A stretch of DNA of 64,000 bases. It comes from Pelomonas dachongensis (GTDB lineage: Bacteria > Pseudomonadota > Gammaproteobacteria > Burkholderiales > Burkholderiaceae_C). Below the pieces are notes generated by a model. The model worked only from the letters and a program-made list of their open reading frames with translations. It searched no databases and was not told where the DNA came from. Shown piece by piece: positions 8,552 to 17,740 of this stretch. Position 1 is the stretch's first letter, and each line of letters begins with the position of its first letter. The position numbers were made by a program, and so were the translations under genes. The stretch is from positions 25,735-89,734 of the forward strand of contig NZ_JBIGHY010000013.1 in the NCBI RefSeq assembly GCF_043555865.1, in the 5' to 3' direction.

Positions 8552-9800
8552 CCGACTCGGCTGGCGGCGGGGGCTGATCCAGGCGCTGCTGTTGATGCCT
8601 GCGCTGCTGGCCGTGCTCTGGACCGGCTGGCTGGTCCAGCAGCGTCTCACCTGGCTGCAGGACGGCCTGCGGCTCGAGGGGCGCGTGGTCGAGCTACGCC
8701 GCAGCAGCCAGCCGGGCGCGACCGGCACCAGCCGCCGCTCCGTGCGCTTGAGCGTGGTGGTGGAGGTGGCCGATCCGCGTCGCGATGGGCAACTCACCCA
8801 GGAAGTGTTCCTGGCACCACTGATCTACGCGCTGATTGACGAGGGCGACTTGTTGGCGGTCTTGCACGACCCGCTAACGCTGCCGGCCCACGAGGCATTC
8901 GTGCTGGCTCACCCCTTTCAGTTGTGGCAGGCGCCCGCCCTCGGGTTGCTGCTTGCCGCCGTGGGCTGGGCGCTGCCGCATGCCTCGTTGCACCGGCGCT
9001 ACGCTGAGCCTGCGGCCAGGCGGCGCGCCGTGCGGCGACGCTTGGCCGTGTTGACGCTGGCGCTGTTGCTGCCCATCGCCGGTGGTCAGGCGCGGGCGCT
9101 GCGCGACCGCGCGTCGCACGACGCCGACCTCGCACTCGAAGCACGCTGGCCGGCCTGGCCCGCGCTGGACGCTGCGGTGCCGCGGCCCTGGTGGTGGGCG
9201 CGTCTGCCCTGGCATGGCGTCGACCCGGTCTCTGCCGCCGCGTCGCTGGGGTATGTCTGGCGCGACCCGGGTGCGTGGTGGCAGCGCGGCGGGGCTTCCG
9301 AGCGCAGCTTCAAGCTGGCCCGCGCCCGCATGCTGGCGCTGCGTGACCAGCCTTCGGCGCTCGCCGGGCTGCTGTCGCGCGGGCACGATGCCAACTTCAT
9401 TCCCCTTTATCGCTTCTACCTCGCGCACTACCTCGACGCCCGCTGGAACGAGCCCGGCTGCCCGCGCTGCAACGACGCCAGCCAGGTCACCGAGATGGCC
9501 GGTGACCTGATGTGGATGCTGGTGCAGCAGGGGCGCCTCGACGAGCCGGACGCCTGGGTGCCAGCCATCGTCCGCGACAAGCTGCCCGGCGCCGACGCGC
9601 GGGCGCGACTGGCTTTCCTGACGGCCTATCGCGGCCTGCTGGAGGCGCGCGACGGCGCCGACGCGGCCCGCGAGCACCTGCAGCCGCTGGTCGACGATGC
9701 GGTGGCCGCTGCGCATTCGCAGGGCGATGACTGGGCGCTGCCGCGCTGGCGGGACTTCTGGCGGGGCTACGTGCCGCGCCCGCCGGCCAGGCCTGCCTAA
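8541..9800 (+). CDS. Membrane protein with DUF3592-like N-terminal region
   Basis: The 419-residue reading starts at TTG 8541, overlapping the DUF1501 stop by 11 bp; the next ATG (8595) would remove part of the first membrane helix. The helix at about residues 11-30 is followed by an extracytoplasmic beta-rich segment of DUF3592 type (GRVVELRRSS, RSVRLSVVVEVADP). Two more helices lie near residues 135-155 and 168-185, then comes a soluble C-terminal half of about 220 residues with no family I recognise. A CPRCND pair near residue 310 could bind a metal or form a disulfide. Co-occurrence with DUF1800/DUF1501 is unusual. The DUF3592 resemblance is tentative. Confidence 0.6.
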   Translation: MRPDRLGWRRGLIQALLLMPALLAVLWTGWLVQQRLTWLQDGLRLEGRVVELRRSSQPGATGTSRRSVRLSVVVEVADPRRDGQLTQEVFLAPLIYALIDEGDLLAVLHDPLTLPAHEAFVLAHPFQLWQAPALGLLLAAVGWALPHASLHRRYAEPAARRRAVRRRLAVLTLALLLPIAGGQARALRDRASHDADLALEARWPAWPALDAAVPRPWWWARLPWHGVDPVSAAASLGYVWRDPGAWWQRGGASERSFKLARARMLALRDQPSALAGLLSRGHDANFIPLYRFYLAHYLDARWNEPGCPRCNDASQVTEMAGDLMWMLVQQGRLDEPDAWVPAIVRDKLPGADARARLAFLTAYRGLLEARDGADAAREHLQPLVDDAVAAAHSQGDDWALPRWRDFWRGYVPRPPARPA

Positions 9801-9801
9801 G

Positions 9802-11586
9802 ATGCCGGTCATGCGCGCCTTGCTGACCTCACTCTCCACGACGCTGGCCCTGGCCAGCTTGCCGTTGCCCGTGCCGGCGCTGGAGCAACCGGAGACGGCC
9901 ACCGCCCGCGTCGCGAAGACCGGCAGCCTGACAACGCCCGCGCAGCGCTTTGCCATCACGGCCGCGAACCCGCTGGCTGCGCAGGCGGGTGTCGAGATGC
10001 TGCGCGCCGGGGGATCTGCGGTAGACGCGGCCGTCGCCGTGCAACTGGTGCTCGGCCTCGTCGAGCCGCAGTCCAGCGGCATCGGCGGCGGTGCTTTCCT
10101 GATGCACTGGGACGGCAAGCAGGTCCAGACGCTGGACGGGCGTGAGACCGCGCCGGCTGCGGCCACGCCGGAGCTGTTCCTGAAGCCCGACGGCCAGCCG
10201 CGGCTGATGCGTGAGGCCGTGCTGAGCGGCCTGTCCACCGGCACACCCGGCGTGATGGCCATGCTGGCTTCAGCGCACCGACAGCACGGCAAGCTGCCGT
10301 GGGCGCGGCTGTTCGAGCCGGCGATCGCGCTGGCCGAGCAGGGGTTCCTCATCAGCCCGCGGCTGCACGAGCTGGCCGCCAACGAGACCGCGCTGCGCAG
10401 CGACCCGCAGGCCGGCCCCTACCTGTACGACGCCACCGGCGCGCCCCGGCCCGTGGGCACGCGGCTGAAGAACCCGGCCTATGCCGCCGTGCTGCGCGCC
10501 GTGGCAGAGCAGGGTGTCGCCCGAGCCTTCTACGCAGGGCCCGTGGCCGAGGACATCGTGCGCCGCGTGAAGGCGCACGCCCGGCCGGGGCTGCTGACGC
10601 TGGCCGACCTGGCCGCCTACCAGCCGGCCGTGCGCCCGCCGCTGTGCAACGACTGGCGCGCGTACCGCATCTGCGGCTTCGGCCCGCCCTCGTCGGGCCA
10701 CCTGACGCTGATGCAGATCCTGGGCCTGCTCGACACCCAGCCCGCTGCGCTCGCCGCTCGGGGCCTCACGGCCGACTGGATGCACGCCTACGCCGAGTCC
10801 GCCAAGCTGGCTTTCGCCGACCGGGCTCAGTTCATCGGTGATCCTGCCTTCGTGACGGCGCCCGGCGGCGACTGGCAGACCTTGCTGGCGCCGGCCTATC
10901 TGACGCAGCGCGGCGCGCTGATCGGCGAGCGGGCGATGGACCGCGCCACGGCGGGTGACCCGGCAGCCACCCAGCAGGCGTGGGCGCCGCAGACCGAGCA
11001 GCTGGAGCGGGGCACCAGCCACATCAGCGTCGTCGACGCGCAGGGGCGGGCGGTGTCCATGACCAGCAGCGTGGAGTCCGCGTTCGGCAACCGCGTGATG
11101 AGCGATGGCGGCACCGGCTTGGCCGGCGGCTTCATGCTGAACAACCAGCTGACCGATTTCTCGCTGAACCCCGTCGGCGCGGACGGCAAGCCCGTGGCCA
11201 ACCGCGTTGAGGCCGGCAAGCGGCCGCGCTCCAGCATGGCGCCCACGCTGGTGTTCGACCGCGCGGGCAAGCTGGTCATGGTGGCTGGCTCGCCAGGCGG
11301 GCCGGTCATCATCCATTACGTTGCCAAGGTGCTGACCGGCGCGCTGGCCTGGGGCCTGCCGGCGCAGCAGGCGGTGGACCTGCCCAACTTCGGCCACTTC
11401 AACAGTGGCACGCTGATCGTCGAGCCGGGCGCGCTGACGCTCGATCAGGCGGCAGCTCTGCGCGAGCGCGGCCACCGCCTCAGCCAGACCGACCTGACCA
11501 GCGGCCTGCAGGTGCTGGTGCGCGGCAAGGGCGGCTGGGCCGGCGGCGCCGACCCCCGGCGCGAGGGTGTGGTGCTCGGCGAGTAG
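9802..11586 (+). CDS. ggt: Gamma-glutamyltranspeptidase precursor
   Basis: The 594-residue protein has an N-terminal export signal (about residues 1-22) and a standard GGT fold. Motifs are AANPLAAQAGVEMLRAGGSAVDAAVAVQLVLGLVEP in segments from about residue 52, SSGIGGGAFLMHWDG near 90 and the autoprocessing threonine Thr405 in ERGTSHISVVD. Cleavage there would give a large subunit and a small subunit of about 190 residues. SSVESAFGNRVM and RPRSSMAPTLVF complete the gamma-glutamate pocket. It transfers or hydrolyses gamma-glutamyl groups of glutathione in the periplasm. The ATG at 9802 is only 1 bp past the upstream stop; a second ATG at 9811 is also possible. Confidence 0.94.
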   Translation: MPVMRALLTSLSTTLALASLPLPVPALEQPETATARVAKTGSLTTPAQRFAITAANPLAAQAGVEMLRAGGSAVDAAVAVQLVLGLVEPQSSGIGGGAFLMHWDGKQVQTLDGRETAPAAATPELFLKPDGQPRLMREAVLSGLSTGTPGVMAMLASAHRQHGKLPWARLFEPAIALAEQGFLISPRLHELAANETALRSDPQAGPYLYDATGAPRPVGTRLKNPAYAAVLRAVAEQGVARAFYAGPVAEDIVRRVKAHARPGLLTLADLAAYQPAVRPPLCNDWRAYRICGFGPPSSGHLTLMQILGLLDTQPAALAARGLTADWMHAYAESAKLAFADRAQFIGDPAFVTAPGGDWQTLLAPAYLTQRGALIGERAMDRATAGDPAATQQAWAPQTEQLERGTSHISVVDAQGRAVSMTSSVESAFGNRVMSDGGTGLAGGFMLNNQLTDFSLNPVGADGKPVANRVEAGKRPRSSMAPTLVFDRAGKLVMVAGSPGGPVIIHYVAKVLTGALAWGLPAQQAVDLPNFGHFNSGTLIVEPGALTLDQAAALRERGHRLSQTDLTSGLQVLVRGKGGWAGGADPRREGVVLGE

Positions 11587-11709
11587 CCCGCACGCAGTGC
11601 TCACGTAAGTGCCCGGTCGTCCTGCGCGCCGGTGGCGCGTCGTCCGACACCGGCTCTTCGCGCGCGCCGTCTACGCTGCGTTGATCGTTTGCAGCTCTGG
11701 GGGTGAGCC

Positions 11710-12372
11710 ATGGACAACGCGTTGGGATGCCTTTCTCGCCGGAACGTGCTGATTGCCAGCGCCGGCACTGCCGCGATGTCGGCTGCAGATGCCGCCGGGC
11801 CCGCGGTTAGTGCCGCGCCTGATGCAGCGCGGACGCCGCCACCGGCCGACCTGCCGCCCCACATCGGCCGGGTCACGCTGCGCATCAACGGCCAGCCGCA
11901 CACCGTGGAGGTCGACACCCGCACCACGCTGCTGGACCTGCTGCGCGAACAGCTTCAGCTGACCGGCACCAAGAAGGGCTGCGACCACGGCCAGTGCGGT
12001 GCCTGTACGGTGCTGATGGACGGGCGTCGCATCAACAGCTGCCTGATGCTGGCCGTGATGGCGGAGGGCACCCAGGTGACGACCATCGAAGGCCTGGGCA
12101 CACCCGCCCAGTTGCATCCGCTGCAGGCCGCGTTCGTCAAACATGACGGGTACCAGTGCGGCTACTGCACGCCGGGCCAGATCTGTTCGGCCGTGGGCAT
12201 GCTGGACGAGCTGAAACGGGGCATGCCCAGCCATGTGTCACCCGATCTGGCGGTCAAGCCGCTGCTGTCGGCCGACGAGCTGCGTGAGCGCATGAGCGGC
12301 AACCTGTGCCGCTGTGGCGCCTACTCCAACATCGCCGAAGCCATCACCGAAGTGGCGGGAGGTGCCGCATGA
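11710..12372 (+). CDS. paoA: Aldehyde oxidoreductase [2Fe-2S] subunit, Tat-exported (PaoA type)
   Basis: The 220-residue protein starts with a Tat signal (LSRRNVLIASAG) and an Ala/Pro linker to about residue 50. A plant-type [2Fe-2S] domain follows with C91, C96, C99 and C111 (CDHGQCGAC...SC). The second cluster domain has C150-x2-C153 and C200-x-C202 (LCRCG). It relays electrons between the molybdenum site of PaoC and the flavin of PaoB. The Tat signal and the PaoB iron-sulfur insert distinguish it from cytoplasmic xanthine dehydrogenases. It overlaps paoB by 4 bp. Confidence 0.92.
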   Translation: MDNALGCLSRRNVLIASAGTAAMSAADAAGPAVSAAPDAARTPPPADLPPHIGRVTLRINGQPHTVEVDTRTTLLDLLREQLQLTGTKKGCDHGQCGACTVLMDGRRINSCLMLAVMAEGTQVTTIEGLGTPAQLHPLQAAFVKHDGYQCGYCTPGQICSAVGMLDELKRGMPSHVSPDLAVKPLLSADELRERMSGNLCRCGAYSNIAEAITEVAGGAA

Positions 12373-13322
12373 AGACTTTCAGCTTCGAACGCGCCCGCAC
12401 GCCGGCCGAGGCCGCCGCTGCCGTCGCCCGCCGGCCCGATGCGCGCTTCATCGCAGGCGGCACCAACCTGCTGGACCTGATGAAGCTGCAGATCGAGGCG
12501 CCGGGCCATCTGGTGGACGTCAACGCGCTGGGTCTGGACCGTGTCGAGGAACTGCGCGACGGCGGCCTGCGCATCGGCGCGCTGGTGCGCAACAGCGACC
12601 TGGCCGCCGACGCGTCCGTCAGGCGCGACTATCCGGTGCTATCGCGTGCGCTGCTGGCCGGTGCATCGGGCCAGTTGCGCAACCGCGCGACGACGGCCGG
12701 CAACCTGCTGCAGCGCACCCGCTGCCCCTACTTCTACGACACCGCCCAGCCCTGCAACAAGCGCCAGCCCGGAAGCGGCTGCAGTGCGGCGGGCGGCGTG
12801 ACGCGCTCGCTGGCCGTCATCGGTATTAGCAGCCACTGTCTGGCCACGCACCCCAGCGACATGGCCGTGGCGATGCGCGTGCTAGACGCCGAGGTCGAGA
12901 CCGTCAAGCCCGATGGCCAGACGCGCCGCATACCCATCGCCGACTTCCACCAGCTGCCCGGCGACACGCCGCAGCAGGAGCACGCGCTGTTGCACGGCGA
13001 ACTGATCACCGGCGTGCGCCTGCCCAAGCCTATCGAGGGTGTGCACGTCTACCGCAAGGTGCGCGACCGCGCGTCCTACGCATTCGCGCTGGTGTCGGTG
13101 GCGGGGGTGCTGCAGCGCGACGGTAGCGGCCGCGTAGCCTTCGGCGGCGTGGCGCCCAAACCTTGGCGCGTGGAGGCGGCCGAGCGGCAACTGCCCCAGG
13201 GCGCCGCCGCCTTCATGACTCAGGCGTTCGCGGGCGCGCAGCCCACGCACGACAACGCCTTCAAGATCCCGCTGGTCGAGCGCACGCTGGCCGGCCTGCT
13301 CCAAGCCGCGAGGGCCGCATGA
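12369..13322 (+). CDS. paoB: Aldehyde oxidoreductase FAD subunit (PaoB type)
   Basis: This is a 317-residue FAD-binding subunit of the molybdenum hydroxylase class. The FAD-binding loop is RFIAGGTNLLDLMKLQ near residue 28, and the second FAD contact is GQLRNRATTAGNLLQRTRC near residue 103. The insert from RCPYFYD through PCNKRQPGSGC to HCLATHPSDMAV carries four cysteines and matches the extra [4Fe-4S] cluster described for E. coli PaoB, which supports the PaoABC assignment over xanthine dehydrogenase. Start and stop both overlap neighbours by 4 bp, so the subunits are made in a coupled ratio. Confidence 0.92.
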   Translation: MKTFSFERARTPAEAAAAVARRPDARFIAGGTNLLDLMKLQIEAPGHLVDVNALGLDRVEELRDGGLRIGALVRNSDLAADASVRRDYPVLSRALLAGASGQLRNRATTAGNLLQRTRCPYFYDTAQPCNKRQPGSGCSAAGGVTRSLAVIGISSHCLATHPSDMAVAMRVLDAEVETVKPDGQTRRIPIADFHQLPGDTPQQEHALLHGELITGVRLPKPIEGVHVYRKVRDRASYAFALVSVAGVLQRDGSGRVAFGGVAPKPWRVEAAERQLPQGAAAFMTQAFAGAQPTHDNAFKIPLVERTLAGLLQAARAA

Positions 13323-15520
13323 GATTCGACCAACCCGCCACCACCAATCCCATCGACCAGGGGCGCGTCGTCGGCAAGCCCACGCCGCGCATCGACGGGC
13401 CGCTGAAGACCGCTGGCGCCGCGCCTTACGCCTACGAGCACCACGAGCTGACACCCAAGCCGGCCATCGGCTACGTGGTTTGTGCCGGCATCGCCAAGGG
13501 GCGTGTCGCCGCCATGGACCTGCGCGCGGCGCGTGCGGCGCCGGGCGTCATCACCATCGTCACGTCGCGCACGGCCGGCAAGCTGGGCAAGGGCAAGATG
13601 AACACGGCGCGGCTGCTGGGCGGCCCGCAGGTGGACCACTACCACCAGGCGCTGGCGGTCGTCGTGGCCGAAACATTCGAGCAGGCGCGCGCCGCCGCGG
13701 CGCTGGTGGACATCCGCTACGAAACCGCCGCCGGCCGCTTCGACCTCGCCGCGCAGAAGCCCCGCGCCCCGCTGGCCAAGAGCGGCGGTGCCACGGGCCA
13801 GGCCGAGACCAAGGTCGGCGACTTCGGAGCCGCGTTTGCGAAGGCACCGGTGCAGCTGGACGCCACCTACACGACGCCCGACCACGGCCACGCGATGATG
13901 GAGCCGCATGCCACGTTGGCGGCCTGGAACGGCCGCAAGCTGACCGTGTGGACGTCCAACCAGATGATCGACTGGACCGTGGGCGACTTGGCGCTGACGC
14001 TGGGCATCCCTAAGTCCGACGTGCGCATGGTGTCGCCTTACGTCGGCGGCGGCTTCGGCGGCAAGCTGTTCCTGCGCGCCGACGTGCTGCTGGCCGCGCT
14101 GGGCGCCAAGGCCGCCGGCCGGCCCGTCAAGCTGGCGCTGCCGCGACCGCTGATGTTCAACAACACGACGCACCGGCCGGCCACGATCCAGCGCATCCGC
14201 TTCGGTGCCGACAAGGACGGCCGGCTGACAGCGATCTCGCACGAGGGTTGGTCCGGCGACCTGCCCGGCGGCGGGCCAGAGACCAGCGTCAACCAGACGC
14301 GGCTGCTGTACGCCGCCGAACACCGCTACACCGCCAACCGGCTGGCCGTGCTAGACCTGCCCGAGGGCAACGCGATGCGGGCGCCCGGCGAGGCGCCCGG
14401 CATGATGGCGCTGGAGATCGCGATGGACGAGATGGCCGAGAAGCTGGGCCTGGACCCGATCGCCTTCCGGCTGCGCAACGACACGATGGTGGACCCCGAG
14501 AAGCCGCAGCGCCCGTTCACGCAGCGTCGCCTGGCGGACTGCTTCCAGCTCGGCGCCGAACGCTTCGGCTGGAGCAAGCGCAACGCCAAACCCGCGCAGG
14601 TGCGCGACGGCCGCTGGCTGGTGGGCCAGGGCGTGGCGGCGGCGTTTCGCAACAACATGCTGATGAAGTCCAAGGCTCGCGTGCGCGTTGAGGCCGATGG
14701 CCGCGTGGCCGTCGAGACCGACATGACCGACATCGGCACGGGCAGCTACACCATCATTGCGCAGACGGCCGCCGAGGTGTTGGGGCTACCGCTGGAGCAG
14801 GTCGTCGTGCGGCTGGGCGACTCGGCCTTCCCGGTGTCGTGTGGGTCGGGCGGGCAATGGGGCGGCAACAACGCCTGCGCGGGCGTCTATGCGGCGTGCA
14901 TGAAGCTGCGCGGCCTCATCGCGCAGCAGGCCGGCATCGCGGCGCACGCGGCCGAGTTCACGGGCGGCGAGGTGCGCGGCGGCGGCAAGGCGCAGCCGCT
15001 GGCGCGCTTTGCCGGCCTGGTGGCCGAGGACGGCATCGAGTACGGCGACATCGACAAGCGCGCCCAGCAGTCCACCTTCGGTGCGCATTTCGTCGAGGTG
15101 GGCGTGGACGCATTCACCGGCGAGATCCGCGTGCGCCGCATGCTGGCGGTCTGTGCGGCCGGGCGCATCCTGAACCCCATCGCGGCGCGCAGCCAGGTCA
15201 TCGGTGCGATGACCATGGGCGTCGGCGCCGCGCTGATGGAGGAGTTGCAGGTCGACAAACGCCGCGGCTTCTTCGTCAACCACGACCTGGCGGGCTATGA
15301 AGTCCCGGTGCACGCCGACATCCCGCATCAGGACGTGGTGTTCCTGGATGAGGCCGACCCGTCCTCGTCGCCGATGAAAGCCAAGGGCGTGGGCGAGCTC
15401 GGCATCTGCGGCGTGGGTGCCGCGGTGGCCAACGCAATCTACAACGCCACCGGCGTGCGGGTGCGGGACTATCCGATCACACTGGAGAAGCTGCTGCCGG
15501 GATTGCCGGAAGTTGCCTAG
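13319..15520 (+). CDS. paoC: Aldehyde oxidoreductase molybdenum-binding subunit (PaoC type)
   Basis: A 733-residue molybdopterin subunit. It shows the FGG molybdenum-contact motif YVGGGFGGKLFLRADVL near residue 240, the substrate-channel region EGNAMRAPGEAPGMMALE near residue 350, and the catalytic glutamate Glu693 in KGVGELGICGVGAAV. With PaoA and PaoB it oxidises aldehydes to acids in the periplasm, probably using a cytosine-dinucleotide form of the cofactor as in E. coli. No paoD-type (XdhC-like) maturation gene follows, so that chaperone must be encoded elsewhere. The ATG overlaps the paoB stop. Confidence 0.92.
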   Translation: MRFDQPATTNPIDQGRVVGKPTPRIDGPLKTAGAAPYAYEHHELTPKPAIGYVVCAGIAKGRVAAMDLRAARAAPGVITIVTSRTAGKLGKGKMNTARLLGGPQVDHYHQALAVVVAETFEQARAAAALVDIRYETAAGRFDLAAQKPRAPLAKSGGATGQAETKVGDFGAAFAKAPVQLDATYTTPDHGHAMMEPHATLAAWNGRKLTVWTSNQMIDWTVGDLALTLGIPKSDVRMVSPYVGGGFGGKLFLRADVLLAALGAKAAGRPVKLALPRPLMFNNTTHRPATIQRIRFGADKDGRLTAISHEGWSGDLPGGGPETSVNQTRLLYAAEHRYTANRLAVLDLPEGNAMRAPGEAPGMMALEIAMDEMAEKLGLDPIAFRLRNDTMVDPEKPQRPFTQRRLADCFQLGAERFGWSKRNAKPAQVRDGRWLVGQGVAAAFRNNMLMKSKARVRVEADGRVAVETDMTDIGTGSYTIIAQTAAEVLGLPLEQVVVRLGDSAFPVSCGSGGQWGGNNACAGVYAACMKLRGLIAQQAGIAAHAAEFTGGEVRGGGKAQPLARFAGLVAEDGIEYGDIDKRAQQSTFGAHFVEVGVDAFTGEIRVRRMLAVCAAGRILNPIAARSQVIGAMTMGVGAALMEELQVDKRRGFFVNHDLAGYEVPVHADIPHQDVVFLDEADPSSSPMKAKGVGELGICGVGAAVANAIYNATGVRVRDYPITLEKLLPGLPEVA

Positions 15521-15532
15521 CTTCGACAGTCC

Positions 15533-16324
15533 CTAACCAAACCTGAAGCTGGACGCGGTCACGCCCCCGAGAAAGCCGGTCTCGTGGTAATTGCAGGTTG
15601 CCGTGTCGCCCTCGGCAGCGCCGGCGGCCACCATCAGCGGCAGCAGGTGCTCCTCACGCGGATGCGCCAGCCGGGCGGCGGGGGCGACACGCCAGGCCTG
15701 CAGATGCCCCTCGCGGCCCTCGGGTGAGGGCAGCACGGCCTGCAGCCAGCCGTCGAACTGTGCCGACGGCTCGCGCCCCTGCGCGCCGTACAGCCGCAGG
15801 TTGTGGAAACTGAAGCCGCTGCCCAGGATCAGCACGCCTTCGTCGCGCAGGGGGTTGAGCGCCCGGCCCAGCGCCAGGTGCTCGGCCGGGTCCAGCCCAC
15901 GCTTCAGCGACAGCTGCACCACCGGCACGTCGGCCTCGCGGTACATCGGCACCAGCGTGCAGAAGGCGCCGTGGTCGAAGCCTCGCTGGGCGTCGCGCGC
16001 GGCGGGCAGGCCGGCGGCCTCGATCAGCGCCACGACGCGCTCGGCCAGCGCAGGGTTACCCGGCGCGGCATAGACCACCTCGTAGGTGTGCGCGGGAAAG
16101 CCGCCGTAGTCGTACAGCATGCCGGGCGCGGGTGACGTCATCACCGTGAAGGCGTCTTCCTCCCAGTGCGCCGAGATCATCAGAATGGCCTTGGGCCGCT
16201 CCGGCAGCGTGGCCGGCACCGCCTGGAGCGATGCTTCCAGCTGCGCGTGCGCCTGGCGGTAGTCGCCGTCCATGAACGGCCATGGGCCGCCGCCGTGGGA
16301 CAGGAAGAAGGTGGGCTGTTTCAT
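15533..16324 (-). CDS. DODA-type extradiol aromatic ring-opening dioxygenase (YgiD-like)
   Basis: The 263-residue protein belongs to the class III extradiol dioxygenase family that includes plant 4,5-DOPA dioxygenase and E. coli YgiD. Likely metal ligands are in FLSHGGGPW near residue 8, ISAHWEED near residue 51 and FDHGAFCTLVPMY near residue 117; GSGFSFHNLR also matches the family. Substrates may include catecholic compounds such as L-DOPA, but specificity cannot be read. I prefer the ATG at 16324, giving MKQPTFFLSHGG; an upstream ATG adds 14 unconserved residues. It is convergent with paoC (12-bp gap) and divergent from mksF. Confidence 0.88.
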   Translation of the reverse strand: MKQPTFFLSHGGGPWPFMDGDYRQAHAQLEASLQAVPATLPERPKAILMISAHWEEDAFTVMTSPAPGMLYDYGGFPAHTYEVVYAAPGNPALAERVVALIEAAGLPAARDAQRGFDHGAFCTLVPMYREADVPVVQLSLKRGLDPAEHLALGRALNPLRDEGVLILGSGFSFHNLRLYGAQGREPSAQFDGWLQAVLPSPEGREGHLQAWRVAPAARLAHPREEHLLPLMVAAGAAEGDTATCNYHETGFLGGVTASSFRFG

Positions 16325-16423
16325 GATGATGGCAGTGTGGGCCGGCGTCGCCGGACCGGGGTTCAAGCCAGCCGCCGGCAGCGCTCAAAGCGCCTGAATG
16401 ACGCCGACGATAATCCGCGCCCC

Positions 16424-17740
16424 ATGTCCGCACCCTTGCCCTCACCCCTGCCCGACAGCGACGACGCCCTGCGGCCCGACCGCGTGGAGGACTACTTCCG
16501 CGACGGCGCCGCGCCAGCGGACGCGCTGCTGTGGTGGCAGCTCGAACGTCAGGACGCGCTGCAGACGGCGTTGCGCGCGCTGTTCCAGGGGCCAGCCGGG
16601 CTGACCCGGCTGCGGCTCTGGGTGTTCTTCGAGGTGCTGGCGCTGCGCGAGTCGCGCCTGACGCGCGAGGCGCTGAACCAGGCCTTCCACGTGTTGCGCG
16701 ACGAGGTGCTGGACAGTGTGCTCAAGCGCCTGCGCGAAGCCGATTTGCTGGCCTGGGACGCCACCGCGCAGACCTATGCGGTGACGCCGCTGGCCCAGCA
16801 GGTTGTGGGCCTGCTGCAGCCGCTGACGCAGGAGCAGTCGCCAGACGGTGACCTGGCCTCGCTGCTGGCTGGCGTGGCCGGTGCGCATCAGCTGGGCACG
16901 CTGCAGCCGGCGCAGCTGCAGCACTTGCTGGCGCAGCTGTCCCGCCTGTACGACGAGTTTGCCGACGCGATTGCCAGCGGCAGTGAGTTCGCGCTGCGCC
17001 GCGCGCGCACGCGCTTCGAGAAGGCGCTGATGTTGGTGGACCGCGCCGGCGAGGCACTGGGCGCCATCATTGCGCAGGCGGAATCGGCCGGCGAGGCACG
17101 GCTGGAGCGGCTGGCCCGCGAGCTGGGCCTGGCGCAGGCGCGGCTGCTGGCAATGGCCAGCCAGTTCAACCGCGCGCTGCAGCAGGCCGACCGCCAGCGC
17201 GTGACGCTGGGTTCCACCGGCATCACGACGACAGACGTGCGCCGCTGGCTGCAGAGCCAGGGCGACCTGGCCACGCTGCTGAACGGCGCCTGGGAGCGGC
17301 CGGTGCACCCGGTGCTGGTGGCGCAGCGCGACCTCGTCGACACGGCGGAAGCCGAGTTCGAGCGCGACCGACCCAAGCCGGCCGAGCCCGCCGCGCTGCC
17401 GCAAGGCCAGGCCGCGCCGACCGGCGAGCTGGCCGTCATGCAGCTGCCGCCCGACATGCAGCAGATGCAGGCGCTGCTGACCGCCTGGGCCGCGTCCGAC
17501 CCGGTCGAGCACGACCTGGCACCCGCCATCCTGGGCGGCAGCTACGCCCGTGCTGCCTACCGCGCGCAGCTGCTGCCGCTGCTGGGCGACGCGCAGGCCC
17601 GCCACCTGAAGGGCGCCACCGGTGACATGGCCCGCCAGCCGTGGTCGGTGCGCTGGTCCGCCGAACAAGGCCCCGTGGACGACGAGTTCGTCAAATGGAT
17701 GAGCCGCGGCGTCCTCACCCCTGATTCAACAGCGACATGA
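16424..17740 (+). CDS. mksF: Condensin subunit MksF (kleisin-like)
   Basis: The 438-residue, mainly helical protein opens with a winged-helix-like segment (about residues 45-130). Long helices rich in Leu, Ala, Gln and Arg follow to about residue 330, then a C-terminal segment. Its identity rests on position: it is the first of three overlapping genes in the order kleisin, KITE-like subunit, SMC-like ATPase, as in MksBEF operons, and its size fits. MksF would bridge the two heads of the MksB dimer for chromosome organisation. The mksE start overlaps the stop (ATGA). No JetD/MksG nuclease gene is present nearby. Confidence 0.8.
   Translation: MSAPLPSPLPDSDDALRPDRVEDYFRDGAAPADALLWWQLERQDALQTALRALFQGPAGLTRLRLWVFFEVLALRESRLTREALNQAFHVLRDEVLDSVLKRLREADLLAWDATAQTYAVTPLAQQVVGLLQPLTQEQSPDGDLASLLAGVAGAHQLGTLQPAQLQHLLAQLSRLYDEFADAIASGSEFALRRARTRFEKALMLVDRAGEALGAIIAQAESAGEARLERLARELGLAQARLLAMASQFNRALQQADRQRVTLGSTGITTTDVRRWLQSQGDLATLLNGAWERPVHPVLVAQRDLVDTAEAEFERDRPKPAEPAALPQGQAAPTGELAVMQLPPDMQQMQALLTAWAASDPVEHDLAPAILGGSYARAAYRAQLLPLLGDAQARHLKGATGDMARQPWSVRWSAEQGPVDDEFVKWMSRGVLTPDSTAT

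Noticed and set aside
11710..15520. Xanthine dehydrogenase or carbon monoxide dehydrogenase
   Set aside because: The Tat signal on the iron-sulfur subunit and the four-cysteine insert in the flavin subunit fit PaoABC. The CO-dehydrogenase active-site Cys loop was not seen in the large subunit.
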